In this document: in pieces, positions 16,441 to 26,438 of the stretch | How the letters are laid out: every line of letters begins with the position of its first letter | Numbering within the stretch: the stretch's first letter is position 1 | Source: Flavobacteriaceae bacterium | Lineage (GTDB): Bacteria; Bacteroidota; Bacteroidia; Flavobacteriales; Flavobacteriaceae | Direction: 5' to 3' | NCBI GenBank assembly: GCA_002746415.1 | Contig: NVXD01000009.1 | Location: forward strand, 1 to 64,000 | Length of the DNA stretch: 64,000 nucleotides | Program-made: the position numbers and the translations under genes | Notes under the pieces: model-generated | Database searches by the model: none | The model's input: the letters and a program-made list of their open reading frames with translations, nothing else | Told to the model about the DNA's origin: nothing

Positions 16441-19400
16441 ATGCAAAAAAAAATCACCGCTCTACTTCCCATTTTTATGGGAATGTTCCTATGGAGCACC
16501 TCTCAAGAAACAAAAATTTACACACACAGTGATAAGGAGTATCAAGATGCTCTAGTGTTATATAACAATCAGCAATACCAAGCTGCTCAGACCATTTTTG
16601 AGAAAGTTAAAACCACAACCAAAGACATAGAAACTGAGGCCAATAGTGCATACTATATGGCTAATGCAGCTATACGATTAAATCAGCTGGGGGCAGATAG
16701 GCTAATGGAGGGTTTTGTAGAGCGTTATCCTACCTCTACTAAAAGAAATTCGGCTTTTATAGATGTAGCGGACTATTATTTTGAGACAGGGAAATACCCA
16801 CACGCCTTGAAATGGTACAAAAAAGTTGACCAGAGTGCTATGTCCAGAAAGGATAAGGAACGTTTTAACTTTAATAACGGTTACGCCTTGTTTTCTTCTA
16901 AAAAACCGAAAGATGCGGAGCGATACTTGAGCAAAGTAGCTAATTCACCAACATATGGTTCACAAGCAAAATACTATTTAGGATATATTGCCTATCAGCA
17001 AGATGATTACGAAGCTGCAAATGAGCGTTTTGATGAAATTACGGACCAAGATTTGTTGGAGGAAAAACTATCTTACTTCCAAGCGGATATGAATTTTAAA
17101 CTGGGCAATTTTGATGAAGCCATTGCCTTAGCAAAAAAACAGTTGCCAAAATCTGATAGGAGGGAAGTATCAGAGCTTAATAAAATTATTGGAGAAAGCT
17201 ATTTTAATTTAGAACAGTATGCAAATGCCATTCCATATTTGGAAGCGTATAAGGGTAGAAGAGGTAAATGGAATAATACGGATTACTATTTGTTAGGGTA
17301 TTGTTACTACAAACAAGGTGATTTTGCCAATGCCATTCAGCAATTCAATAAGATTATAGGAGGTACAAATAGTGTTTCCCAAAACGCTTATTACCATTTA
17401 GCGGAATGTTATTTAAAATTGAATAAAAAGCAAGAGGCCTTAAATGCCTTTAGGAATGCTTCGCAAATGGATTTTAGCCCAGAAATAGAGAAAGATGCCT
17501 ATCTAAATTATGCCAGATTGAGTTATGAGATTGGCAACGCATATGAGCCAGTACCACAAGTGCTCTCTAACTACTTGAAACAATATCCTAAAGATGCGCA
17601 TCAGAATGAGATGCAAGAACTATTGGTGGATTCTTATATCACTTCCAAAAATTTTGAGGGGGCGATGACCTTGCTAGAAGAGAATAAAAACTATGCTAGT
17701 AAAACAACCTATCAAAAAGTGGCTTTCTATCGTGGTGTGGAATTGTTCTTGGATACCAATTATGAAGCCGCCATTACTGTTTTTACTAAGTCCTTGAAAA
17801 ATGCAGAAGACAGTATGTTTGAAGCAAGAGCAAACTATTGGAAGGCGGAATCCGCTTATAGATTGAACAGGTTTGATGAAGCTTTGGTTTCTTTTGTGCA
17901 ATTTCAGAAAAACCCAACGGCATCCACAACTGAAGAATTTAAAGAATTGGATTATAATTTGGGATACAGCTATTTTAAGATGAAGGATTATGGCAGTGCC
18001 ATTACCTATTTTACAAGTTTTTCCAGTTCTGGTGAAGATGACGAAAAATTGAACGATAGTTATTTGCGTTTAGGAGATAGTCATTTTGTAAGCAGTAAAT
18101 ATTGGCCAGCTATAGAAGCGTATAATAAAGCTTTGGCTATGAATGGGGCAGAACGAGATTATGCGGCCTTCCAAAAGGCAATAAGCTATGGTTTTGTGGA
18201 TCGGAATGCTAGAAAAATAGAAGAACTCAATCTTTTCGTATCCAGGTTTACAAACTCAACCCTAAAGGATGATGCGTTGTTTGAGCTAGGGAATTCATAT
18301 ATAAAGGCAGGTAATGAAGGTGAAGGTATGCAGGCTTATGATAGATTGATAAGAGAATATAAAGGGAGTTCTTTGGCTCCACAAGGATTAATGCGACAAG
18401 GATTAGTTCATTATAATGCCAATAGGAATGAGGAGGCATTGACAAAGTTTAAGACCGTTGTGAGAGATTATGCCAACACCCAAGAAGCCGTACAAGCAGT
18501 TGCTACTGCAAAATTAATATATGTAGACCTAGGAAGGGTGAATGAATATGGAGATTGGGTAAGAGGATTGGATTTTGTTGAGGTGACCGATGCCGAACTG
18601 GACAATGCCACTTTTGAATCTGCCGATAAACAATTTGTGGAAGGTCATCAAGACGCAGCGATTAAAGGGTATGAAAACTACATCAAACAATTTCCTAATG
18701 GATTACATACGTTACAAGTGAACTTTAATTTGGCACAGCTCTATTTTGGAAAAGAACAGCGTGATAAGGCACTTCCTTTTTATCAAACTGTTGCAAATAG
18801 AGGCGCTAGTGAATATCAAGAACAGGCATTGACAAGGGTTTGTGAAATATATATTGGTAAAAAAAATTATGTCTCAGCGATTCCGTTCTTGGAACGCTTG
18901 GAAAATACAGCTGAGATTCAGCAGAATATCACTTTTGCCCAATCTAACTTAATGAAAGGGTATTATGGCCAAAAGAATTATGCCAGCACCATAAGTTATG
19001 CTGAGAAAGTATTGGGGTCACCAAAAATTGATAATCGTATTAAGAGTGATGCGCATACCATGATAGCCCGTTCTGCTATACAGACCAATAATGAGAACCG
19101 TGCAGAAAGTGCTTATCAGGAAGTACAAAAAATTGCAACTGGAGAATTGGCTGCTGAGGCCTGGTATTATGATGCTTATTTTAAAAATAAGTCGGGTACT
19201 CATGAGTCTTCCAATACATCAGTACAAAAATTAGCCAAAGATTATGCCACCTACAAGGAATGGGGAGGAAAAGGGCTGGTTGTTATGGCAAAAAATTTCT
19301 ATGCTTTGGGAGATGCTTTCCAAGCAACATATATTCTGGAAAGTGTCATCTCTAATTTTGCCCAATATGAAGAAATTGTAGCTGAAGCTCAGGGCGAATT

Positions 19401-19461
19401 GACCATTATTAAAACCAAGGAATCAGAAAGTAATTCATCAGTTAACCCTAACGGGAACTAA
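16441..19461 (+). CDS. Large TPR-repeat exported protein
   Basis: This 1006-residue protein has a signal peptide (residues about 1-22, ending STSQ). Almost the whole length consists of TPR-type helical hairpins, e.g. ALKWYKKVDQSA, YYLGYIAYQQDDYEAANERF and YYLLGYCYYKQGDFANAI, with repeated YPxDxxxxEA patterns also seen in BamD/YbgF-like scaffolds. It is probably periplasmic, acting in envelope protein assembly or binding. The following beta-barrel gene starts 13 bases after it, and this pairing suggests that the two work together. Confidence 0.8.
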   Translation: MQKKITALLPIFMGMFLWSTSQETKIYTHSDKEYQDALVLYNNQQYQAAQTIFEKVKTTTKDIETEANSAYYMANAAIRLNQLGADRLMEGFVERYPTSTKRNSAFIDVADYYFETGKYPHALKWYKKVDQSAMSRKDKERFNFNNGYALFSSKKPKDAERYLSKVANSPTYGSQAKYYLGYIAYQQDDYEAANERFDEITDQDLLEEKLSYFQADMNFKLGNFDEAIALAKKQLPKSDRREVSELNKIIGESYFNLEQYANAIPYLEAYKGRRGKWNNTDYYLLGYCYYKQGDFANAIQQFNKIIGGTNSVSQNAYYHLAECYLKLNKKQEALNAFRNASQMDFSPEIEKDAYLNYARLSYEIGNAYEPVPQVLSNYLKQYPKDAHQNEMQELLVDSYITSKNFEGAMTLLEENKNYASKTTYQKVAFYRGVELFLDTNYEAAITVFTKSLKNAEDSMFEARANYWKAESAYRLNRFDEALVSFVQFQKNPTASTTEEFKELDYNLGYSYFKMKDYGSAITYFTSFSSSGEDDEKLNDSYLRLGDSHFVSSKYWPAIEAYNKALAMNGAERDYAAFQKAISYGFVDRNARKIEELNLFVSRFTNSTLKDDALFELGNSYIKAGNEGEGMQAYDRLIREYKGSSLAPQGLMRQGLVHYNANRNEEALTKFKTVVRDYANTQEAVQAVATAKLIYVDLGRVNEYGDWVRGLDFVEVTDAELDNATFESADKQFVEGHQDAAIKGYENYIKQFPNGLHTLQVNFNLAQLYFGKEQRDKALPFYQTVANRGASEYQEQALTRVCEIYIGKKNYVSAIPFLERLENTAEIQQNITFAQSNLMKGYYGQKNYASTISYAEKVLGSPKIDNRIKSDAHTMIARSAIQTNNENRAESAYQEVQKIATGELAAEAWYYDAYFKNKSGTHESSNTSVQKLAKDYATYKEWGGKGLVVMAKNFYALGDAFQATYILESVISNFAQYEEIVAEAQGELTIIKTKESESNSSVNPNGN

Positions 19462-19474
19462 ATCAAACGGACAC

Positions 19475-21226
19475 ATGATGCAGAAGAGAATAGTAATAGG
19501 GGTATTTTTTATGGGCTTGTTTGGCTGTGTTCAGGCTCAAGAAGTTGAAAATATTGGAACAGAAACTGTTACCGTAATAAAACCGTATTCGCCAACAATA
19601 TCAGATGCCTTTAAGGTAAGGTCTACCCCCAACCTTAACGATTCTATTGTGCTTCAGAAGAAGGAGATTGAGTATCATATTTTTTCGGTCCCTGTAGCTT
19701 CAACATTTACACCAGCAAAGGGTAAGGCTGCCAATGTAGAGAAAACACCACCACCTACATTGTTTAATTCCTATGCATCAGTTGGATTAGGAAATTTTAA
19801 TAATGCCCTAGTGGATTTTTATACCAGCAGAAGTTTTAATAGGGGAGAAGATTTGTTGGACGTTGGTTTTAATCATCATTCATCAAGAGGAACAATAGAT
19901 GGCACCGCTTTGGACAATATATTTTATAATACCAAACTCAATGCTTCCTATGCAAAAAAAGATAGGGACTATGATTGGGGTGTAAATCTTGGGCTGCAAC
20001 ACCAATTGTACAATTGGTATGGAATTCCTGATGGAGCTTTTGATGAGGCAACTATTACGAGTATAGATGAGCGTCAAAACTATTATAAGGCACAGCTAGG
20101 GGCACATATTAATATGGAAGACTCTTTTTTTAAAAGTGGGGAAATACTGCTAAGACGATTTTGGGATGCGGTGGAATCTGGTGAAAATAGAATTGTGTTA
20201 TCACCAACAATAGAGTTGCCGCTTACTGAGGAATTGGTGACCATAAATACCAAGTTGGACTATGTTGGCGGAACCTTTAAAAATGCCAGTCTTAATAATA
20301 CTACTAATATCGGTGAAATAGATTATGGATATTTTCAAGTGAGTGTAAATCCAAGCCTTTTGATTCTTAGAGATGACCTTACCTTGAATTTAGGCGCTAA
20401 TTTCGTTTATGGAATGAACATAGAGAATAGTGACAGTGATTTTTATATTTATCCTGCTGTAACGGCCTCGTACCGTCTACTGGATGATAACGTAATTGCT
20501 TACGGTGGTATTGAGGGGGAGTTGAAACAGAATTCCTATTATAGTTTTGTAGAAGAAAATCCTTATGTGTCACCAACACTGACCATTATGCCTACAGACC
20601 AGCAGTATGAAGGATATATTGGGTTAAAAGGACAATTATTTTCCAATGTAAGCTATAATATAAAAGGATCCTACATGGCAGAAAACAGAAAGTCATTGTT
20701 CAAATTAAACCCTACCAATCTTTTTAGGAATGATGAAAAAGGATACTATTACGGCAACTCTTTTGAAGTGTTTTATGATGATGTAAAAACTTTGGGCATT
20801 TTTGGAGAACTGAATGTGGATGTGAATAGAAATTTTTCATTGGGAACAAATGTTGAGGTGTACGATTATGATACAGAAACTGATAACCCGGCATGGAACT
20901 TACCCAGTTTAAAAGCATCTCTTTTTATGGATTACCAGATTGGGAAGCAATGGTATATGGGAGCTAATTTGTTCTTTGTGGATCAAAGAGATGATGTAAG
21001 CTCACAAGCGGTTCAAAATATCATTCCGGCAAATTTTCCCGCTGCTCTCGTAAGTTTAGACAGTTATTTTGATGCCAATGCGCATATAGGCTATCGGTTT
21101 AACGAGCAATTATCTGTTTTTGCCAAAGCTGCTAATATTGCCAATAACAATTACAATCGTTGGTCTAATTACCCAGTACAAGGGTTCCAAATATTAGGAG
21201 GGGTTACCTATAAGTTCGATTTTTAA
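19475..21226 (+). CDS. Outer-membrane beta-barrel (TonB-dependent-receptor-like) protein
   Basis: This 583-residue protein has a signal peptide (ending VQAQ). A short N-terminal stretch ETVTVIKPYSPTISDAFKV resembles the linker of TonB-dependent receptors, but no plug domain follows. The rest is alternating amphipathic strands typical of an outer-membrane barrel, ending with the aromatic residue F (VTYKFDF). The near-terminal SVFAKAANIANNNYNRW resembles the barrel end of TonB receptors. It forms an operon with the TPR gene 13 bases upstream. Its 3' end overlaps the convergent NIPSNAP gene by 4 bases. Confidence 0.75.
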   Translation: MMQKRIVIGVFFMGLFGCVQAQEVENIGTETVTVIKPYSPTISDAFKVRSTPNLNDSIVLQKKEIEYHIFSVPVASTFTPAKGKAANVEKTPPPTLFNSYASVGLGNFNNALVDFYTSRSFNRGEDLLDVGFNHHSSRGTIDGTALDNIFYNTKLNASYAKKDRDYDWGVNLGLQHQLYNWYGIPDGAFDEATITSIDERQNYYKAQLGAHINMEDSFFKSGEILLRRFWDAVESGENRIVLSPTIELPLTEELVTINTKLDYVGGTFKNASLNNTTNIGEIDYGYFQVSVNPSLLILRDDLTLNLGANFVYGMNIENSDSDFYIYPAVTASYRLLDDNVIAYGGIEGELKQNSYYSFVEENPYVSPTLTIMPTDQQYEGYIGLKGQLFSNVSYNIKGSYMAENRKSLFKLNPTNLFRNDEKGYYYGNSFEVFYDDVKTLGIFGELNVDVNRNFSLGTNVEVYDYDTETDNPAWNLPSLKASLFMDYQIGKQWYMGANLFFVDQRDDVSSQAVQNIIPANFPAALVSLDSYFDANAHIGYRFNEQLSVFAKAANIANNNYNRWSNYPVQGFQILGGVTYKFDF

Positions 21227-22014
21227 TAATCTGAATACGCAGTAGGATACAGCAGCATTATATCTGCATGGGATACATTGTTTTGGTATTTAGGCATCGA
21301 TGAAATTTCTTTCCATTTTGGAGCGTTCCTAAACAAATCCCAATTGGCATCCCTAACTTCTTGGTTCTCATGCGTGGTCATGTATATCAGATTTGGCATT
21401 TTAGGTCCAGAAATAACATCGGCATAAAAAACAGCATTGAATTCCAAATCATCAAACAGCTTTACTTCACCGCCCTCATTGAACATATGCACTTTATTTC
21501 TATAAATGGCTTCCGTGGCAGATTCATAACTTCTTAGTTCATAAACCCGATCTTCTCTGGGACCGGAAAGAGGTGAAGGCTTCATATTGGGCATGTCATC
21601 AAAGGCTTCCATTAAAACAGATTCAATCCGCGCATAGGGAGGGTTGTCATACGTAGCTTTTAGATATTCTTTTCCAGCTTCAAGATATGTTTTGTCTTTG
21701 CTAAGTTCATATTCCAAGGATTTAAATACTTCTATTACTGGTGATGGAATAAGAAGTATGATTTTCTTAGGTGTTTCCTTGTCTTCAATTCCTCTGTATT
21801 TAAATACACCAACATTAGTTATTCCTAGTTTTTTTAAAGCAGGTAAATAGGCATTCTCCAGATAATCATCGGTAGTGGCTATTTGCTCATCGGTATCAAA
21901 AGAGTATGTTTTTAATTGATAAAACTCATTACGCTGCGCTTCAGTAGTAGTCGTTATCATTAATGCAAGTGTGAACAGAATAACGGGGCATAAATTTTGA
22001 AAATTGAACTTCAT
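21223..22014 (-). CDS. Exported NIPSNAP-family protein
   Basis: The protein has 263 residues from the ATG at 22014 (MKFNFQNLCPVILFTLALM, signal peptide). It has two related alpha-beta barrel-like halves: the first starts FYQLKTYSFDTDEQ, the second is a clear NIPSNAP domain (RVYELRSYESATEAIYRNKVH, then NLIYMTTHENQEVRDANW). The biochemical role is unknown. A frame upstream to 22050 adds only 12 residues and spoils the signal peptide. Confidence 0.82.
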   Translation of the reverse strand: MKFNFQNLCPVILFTLALMITTTTEAQRNEFYQLKTYSFDTDEQIATTDDYLENAYLPALKKLGITNVGVFKYRGIEDKETPKKIILLIPSPVIEVFKSLEYELSKDKTYLEAGKEYLKATYDNPPYARIESVLMEAFDDMPNMKPSPLSGPREDRVYELRSYESATEAIYRNKVHMFNEGGEVKLFDDLEFNAVFYADVISGPKMPNLIYMTTHENQEVRDANWDLFRNAPKWKEISSMPKYQNNVSHADIMLLYPTAYSDY

Positions 22015-22268
22015 CAGAATTGAATTTAAATTATACCCAAACTTAATCAAGTTGTTTCATAAATCCTATTGATACAAGTATTATGAAGTTTTTTTAACTC
22101 CATTTATGAACGTTTAAATATGAGGAACTTATTAGGTTTTATTTTTTTGAAATTGCTAAAACGCATTATAACAATAAAATAGACGGTGTATTGTATAATA
22201 ATAAAAATGATACATACGTTCTGGTATTGAAGATATTAGAAAAAGATTATAGAATTAAAGAAATATTC

Positions 22269-23405
22269 TTGGGTAAAAAATACATTGTATTAATTTTCGT
22301 TTTCATTTCTCCAATTTTTATTTTTGGTCAGAACCTGGTTAAAAATCCTAGTTTTGAACTTCATAATAATTGCCCAGAAGAAATGGGCAATCTATCTCAT
22401 GATGTAAAAAGCTGGTCGGTTTCATCTCTTGGAACTACGGATTATTTTAACACCTGTAGTAATTCTATGGGGGTGCCCAATAATTTTAATGGTTCTCAAG
22501 AAGTGAAGTTTGGAGAGGGTTATGTAGGTCTATATATGTACGCACCTAATGACTATAGGGAATATTTACAGGCAGAGCTCTTAGGAACTTTAAAAAAAGG
22601 ATACGTATATACGGTGTCTTTTTACATTAGCTTATCGGATAAATCTAATTTTGCCATTAAGGATTTTGAAGTTCTTTTTTCTGAGAAAAGGGTAGTGGAG
22701 GCTACTAAGGGGCCATTAACAAGACTAGTAAATAAGAGTAAAAAATCTAATTCATATACTTTTGTAAGGAAATCCAGCTCCGGATTTTATCAGAATAAAT
22801 TAGATTGGACCTTGATTTCTGCAGAATTTGTAGCAAAAGGCACAGAGAATTTTATTACACTGGGAAATTTTAAAAATAATTCATTGACCAGATTACATGA
22901 GAAAAAGAATGGAAGTGGTAGAAAAGCCGCTTATTACTATCTGGATATGGTATCGGTCTCAATTAATGAACAGACGCCTATATATGAAGCGTATAAATTG
23001 AATAAAGTGTATGTTTTTAACGATGTGGAATTTATTACAGATAAATATAATCTTCAAAAAAAATACAGTGAAAGTTTACAGAACTTGTATAAAAGATTAA
23101 ATGAAGATTCCTCCCTATTTGTGAGCATATTTGCCCATACGGATAATAGGGGGGGAGAACAGTACAATCAGAAACTTTCTGATAACAGGGCAAAAGAAGT
23201 CGCATATTATTTAAAAGGCAAAGGAATTTCTTTACGGAGAATTAGCTGGAAAGGGAAAGGAAATCGTTATCCGGTTGCTACAAATGCAACAAAAGTTGGC
23301 AGGCAAAAAAACCGCAGAGCCGAATTTGTTATAACAAAGGGAGGTCCAAGTAAAAAATACGACAATAGTACATTGTCAGAAACTGTGTTTGAGGACAATA
23401 ATTAA
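22269..23405 (+). CDS. OmpA-family protein with N-terminal carbohydrate-binding-like domain (copy 1)
   Basis: The C-terminal 130 residues form an OmpA-like peptidoglycan-binding domain (FNDVEFITDKYNLQ, then FAHTDNRGGEQYNQKLSDNRA and GRQKNRRAEFVI). The N-terminal 230 residues (NLVKNPSFELHNNCPEEMG, DYFNTCSNSMG, GYVGLYMYAPNDYREYLQ) match the jelly-roll-like region often found ahead of OmpA domains in Flavobacteria. No ATG fits. The longest frame starts at a TTG at 22191, while a TTG at 22269 gives an ideal signal peptide (GKKYIVLIFVFISPIFIFG), so I prefer 22269; the start is uncertain. The next gene is a close paralogue 58 bases downstream. Confidence 0.78.
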   Translation: MGKKYIVLIFVFISPIFIFGQNLVKNPSFELHNNCPEEMGNLSHDVKSWSVSSLGTTDYFNTCSNSMGVPNNFNGSQEVKFGEGYVGLYMYAPNDYREYLQAELLGTLKKGYVYTVSFYISLSDKSNFAIKDFEVLFSEKRVVEATKGPLTRLVNKSKKSNSYTFVRKSSSGFYQNKLDWTLISAEFVAKGTENFITLGNFKNNSLTRLHEKKNGSGRKAAYYYLDMVSVSINEQTPIYEAYKLNKVYVFNDVEFITDKYNLQKKYSESLQNLYKRLNEDSSLFVSIFAHTDNRGGEQYNQKLSDNRAKEVAYYLKGKGISLRRISWKGKGNRYPVATNATKVGRQKNRRAEFVITKGGPSKKYDNSTLSETVFEDNN

Positions 23406-23463
23406 GAGTAGAAACTGCTATCTCTAGATGTCCTATTTTTATAGAACCAATAGTTTTTAATAT

Positions 23464-24561
23464 ATGAAGACTCTTATTAACAATATGAAAAGAGGTATAA
23501 TAATTAAACTACTGTGTCTTTTTCAGTGCTTGTTGGTTGTGGGGCAAAATCTAGTAAAAAACCCCAGTTTTGAAGATTATGTTGAATGCCCTAAAAGTAT
23601 GGGAAATTTTGATGTTGACGTTCGTTACTGGTCTTCTCCAACAGCTGGTAGTACGGATTATTTTAACACTTGTAGTACCATTATGGGTGCGCCAAAAAAT
23701 TTTAATGGGAGTCAGATGGCTGATTTTGGTCAGGGATACATTGGGCTTTATATGCACGCACCGGGCGAATACAGGGAATACATCCAATCCGAGTTGAAAA
23801 CAACTTTGATAAAAGGGGAGAAATATACCATTTCCTTTTATATAAGTTGGGCAGATGAATCAGATATGGCTATAAGAGATTTTGGGTTGCTGTTTTCAGA
23901 GAAAAAGATACAGTTGCCTACAAAGACGGTGCTCTCTGGTCAACAACGCTATAAAATTAAAGACAATGCATATCATATGATAGCTATAGAAAATGCCACT
24001 TTCTATAATGATAAGGACACATGGACATTGGTCACTACAGAAATGGTAGCTAAAGGCACAGAGAATTTTCTAATTTTGGGAAACTATAAGGACAATGCCG
24101 CGACCAGACGACATAAAATTGGTAGAAAAGTTAAAAAAGGAGCTTATTATTATGTGGATTTAGTTTCCGTACTACCCAAAAACCCCAATAAGATAAGTGC
24201 TACTTTGGAATTGAACAAGACTAATGTATTTGAAAAGGTATTGTTTCAGTTTGATAAATACAAGCTCCAAGAAACTGCGAAGTTGAGTTTACAAAAATTG
24301 TATAATGAAATAAAGCATGATGAAACTTTGTACATTACCATTCATGGGCACACGGATAGTCAAGGGACCAAAAGACATAACCAAAGACTTTCCAACAATC
24401 GTGCAAAAGCTGTGGGCCATTATTTAATAGCTTTAGGAATGCATAAAGATCAAGTGAATTGGCAAGGCCATGGAGGGGAAGAACCAGTTGCTGAAAATGA
24501 CTCTGAGGAAGGGAGACAATTAAATCGCCGTGCAGCGTTTGTCATTACAAAAAGGAACTAG
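23464..24561 (+). CDS. OmpA-family protein with N-terminal carbohydrate-binding-like domain (copy 2)
   Basis: This 365-residue protein has the same layout as the gene before it: signal peptide (MKRGIIIKLLCLFQCLLVVG from an inner ATG at 23485), the NLVKNPSFEDYVECPKSMG domain, then the OmpA domain with FQFDKYKLQ, HGHTDSQGTKRHNQRLSNNRA and GRQLNRRAAFVI. The two proteins align along their whole length, so this is a tandem duplication. The OmpA part should anchor the protein to peptidoglycan at the outer membrane; the N-terminal part is likely exposed to a ligand. The start may be 23464 or 23485. Confidence 0.82.
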   Translation: MKTLINNMKRGIIIKLLCLFQCLLVVGQNLVKNPSFEDYVECPKSMGNFDVDVRYWSSPTAGSTDYFNTCSTIMGAPKNFNGSQMADFGQGYIGLYMHAPGEYREYIQSELKTTLIKGEKYTISFYISWADESDMAIRDFGLLFSEKKIQLPTKTVLSGQQRYKIKDNAYHMIAIENATFYNDKDTWTLVTTEMVAKGTENFLILGNYKDNAATRRHKIGRKVKKGAYYYVDLVSVLPKNPNKISATLELNKTNVFEKVLFQFDKYKLQETAKLSLQKLYNEIKHDETLYITIHGHTDSQGTKRHNQRLSNNRAKAVGHYLIALGMHKDQVNWQGHGGEEPVAENDSEEGRQLNRRAAFVITKRN

Positions 24562-24716
24562 TTCAAAAATTGGTTGTCATTTAAAAGAAGGCTAGAATCC
24601 ATAACCCCGAGATGGTCTTCTCCTCCATCAGTAAAAAAAATCCTTAAATTGCTGTATCAATTAAAATCAATATCATAGAAACACATACAGCTCCTTTACA
24701 AAAAACCCCAATTCGT

Positions 24717-25541
24717 TTGCAAGAATATGCTGTGGGCATTTTTACCACTATTGCAACCAAATCGGCCCTAAAGAAAGCCATAAAAAAGAAATGTCTTTTT
24801 GTGGATGGAAAGCTAGCCACTACAGCTACATTTATCAATGGGTATGAGGTTATTTCTTATTACCCAGCTTTAGAAGCGAATCGCTCGACTTCACAGAAGG
24901 CAGCAAGAAAGTTATTGCTCAATTTAGAAATAGTGTATGAGGATGATTATTTGGCCATCATCAACAAACCAGCTGGAATTCTAAGTAGTGGCAATGCTTT
25001 TAAAACAGTTGCTAACGCCTTAGAACAAAATCTTAAAAAAAGTAAGCAAGTTGATGCCGTGCAGCCACAACCAGTACATCGTTTGGATTACCCCACAACA
25101 GGTCTTCTAATGGTTGGGAAGACTGCGGCCAGCATTTTGGCTTTAAATAAATTGTTTGAAGGCAAAAAAATCAAAAAAACCTATGTTGCAGTGACCATTG
25201 GTGCTATGCAAAGAAAGGGGGTTATTGATTTTTCTGTGGAGGGTAAAGAGGCCATCTCGTTTTATATAGTTCTTAAAACAGTTGTCTCTAAGCGGTTTCA
25301 GCACTTAAATTTGGTGCAATTATCCCCAAAAACAGGAAGGAGGCACCAGTTACGAAAACACTTGACGGCCTTGGGAAATCCTGTTCTAGGGGATGCGACA
25401 TATTGTATTTCCGACTTAATTTTGAAAGGAAAAGGATTATACCTTCATGCCTTTTCATTGGAATTTATACATCCTTTTACTCAGGAAAAAATGCATGTGG
25501 AAAAAGAATTACCACTTAGGTTTTCTAAGTTGTTTGATTAA
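24717..25541 (+). CDS. RluA-type rRNA/tRNA pseudouridine synthase; true start probably upstream
   Basis: At least 274 residues. It has an S4-like N-terminal part (KSALKKAIKKKCLFVDGKLATTA), then the RluA catalytic domain with the active-site Asp in HRLDYPTTGLLMVGKT and the closing motif TGRRHQLRKHLTALGNPVLGD. It converts uridine to pseudouridine in structured RNA; the target is unknown. The only standard start is TTG at 24717, but the in-frame codons before it (IETHTAPLQKTPIR) read like the normal family N-terminus and there is an in-frame stop at 24645-24647. An ATT codon at 24660 would give MKINIIETH and is the most family-like start. Confidence 0.82.
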   Translation: MQEYAVGIFTTIATKSALKKAIKKKCLFVDGKLATTATFINGYEVISYYPALEANRSTSQKAARKLLLNLEIVYEDDYLAIINKPAGILSSGNAFKTVANALEQNLKKSKQVDAVQPQPVHRLDYPTTGLLMVGKTAASILALNKLFEGKKIKKTYVAVTIGAMQRKGVIDFSVEGKEAISFYIVLKTVVSKRFQHLNLVQLSPKTGRRHQLRKHLTALGNPVLGDATYCISDLILKGKGLYLHAFSLEFIHPFTQEKMHVEKELPLRFSKLFD

Positions 25542-26271
25542 TAAACTGTGTGGATTCACTGGAAGCCCTACTTCATGTAATTTCAGGTTTAATTCGTAGT
25601 AACAATTCTTAAAAAACGGTATGCTAAGAGTAATGTAGTAAGCCCATTCTACGACAAAATAGGAGTAGTTGTTTTCGTTTTACCGAAATCATAAGAAACA
25701 TACGTGACCGCTTATTACTTTTCATTCAAAGATAGAAGCCTACTTCATTAATTTTATGATTCCTAAGGGAAAATAATCTTATAGAGCTGAAATGAAAGTT
25801 GCGATGTAAATTTTGTCCAGAAAGAATGAAAAAAGAAAAAAGGATGGCCCTTGTTTTATTTGTAATATATTTTTGTATGGCGTCTATGTTGTATTGTATG
25901 GAAAGGGGTTTCTTCATAGTTTGAAACGCATGGTATTAAAAATTAGTAAAAAAAAATTCAAAAGGAATTGTCAATTACATTATTATATCCTGTAAATATA
26001 AAACTGACCGTTTATTCATTTAACAATAACATTAAGGGTTTAAAAGGATATAATTGCACTGTTTTTTTTATAGTTAGGTTTGACAAAGGGGTTGGTTCTA
26101 TAATCAATCCCTTTTATCATTTTATTATTGAGAAAATTTCTATTAAAACTGCCTTTAAAAGATGTTTTTATTACTGTAATAAACTAACTATGTATGAAAA
26201 AAATGTTATGTTAAATAGTAAATAAAAGTAACTGAAAAATTCCCCTGTCTGATTTGATATTTTACGTTAAA
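25542..26271. other. AT-rich intergenic region
   Basis: I see no supportable gene in these 730 bases. Short frames exist (for instance 25813-25995 and 25968-26225 on the plus strand), but they have biased, low-complexity composition and no recognisable motif. The region may hold the promoter for the LytTR genes. Confidence 0.45.
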
Positions 26272-26412
26272 ATGGCATGGTTTGTGTTTCAGTTGAAACT
26301 AAACAATAGTGATGATGAAAGTGGTAATATGATGAAGCAATATAATGAGGAATTTGGGAAGAAAATTTGTCGACTATTTTGTAAAAAAGAGGAATGTTCA
26401 AATTATAAATAA
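26272..26412 (+). CDS. Possible 46-residue protein upstream of LytTR gene
   Basis: A frame from ATG 26272 to TAA 26412 encodes MAWFVFQLKLNNSDDESGNM, then a charged Lys/Glu-rich part and a Cys-containing tail (KKICRLFCKKEECSNYK). It lies 26 bases before the LytTR gene on the same strand. There is no recognised family; the only support is position and a plausible amino-acid mix. Confidence 0.3.
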   Translation: MAWFVFQLKLNNSDDESGNMMKQYNEEFGKKICRLFCKKEECSNYK

Positions 26413-26438
26413 AGAATTTTTGTAGGAAAGATTGGACT

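Noticed and set aside
25968-26225. 85-residue plus-strand frame in the AT-rich region
   Set aside because: Low-complexity residue mix, no domain, no promoter or neighbour support; likely a chance frame.
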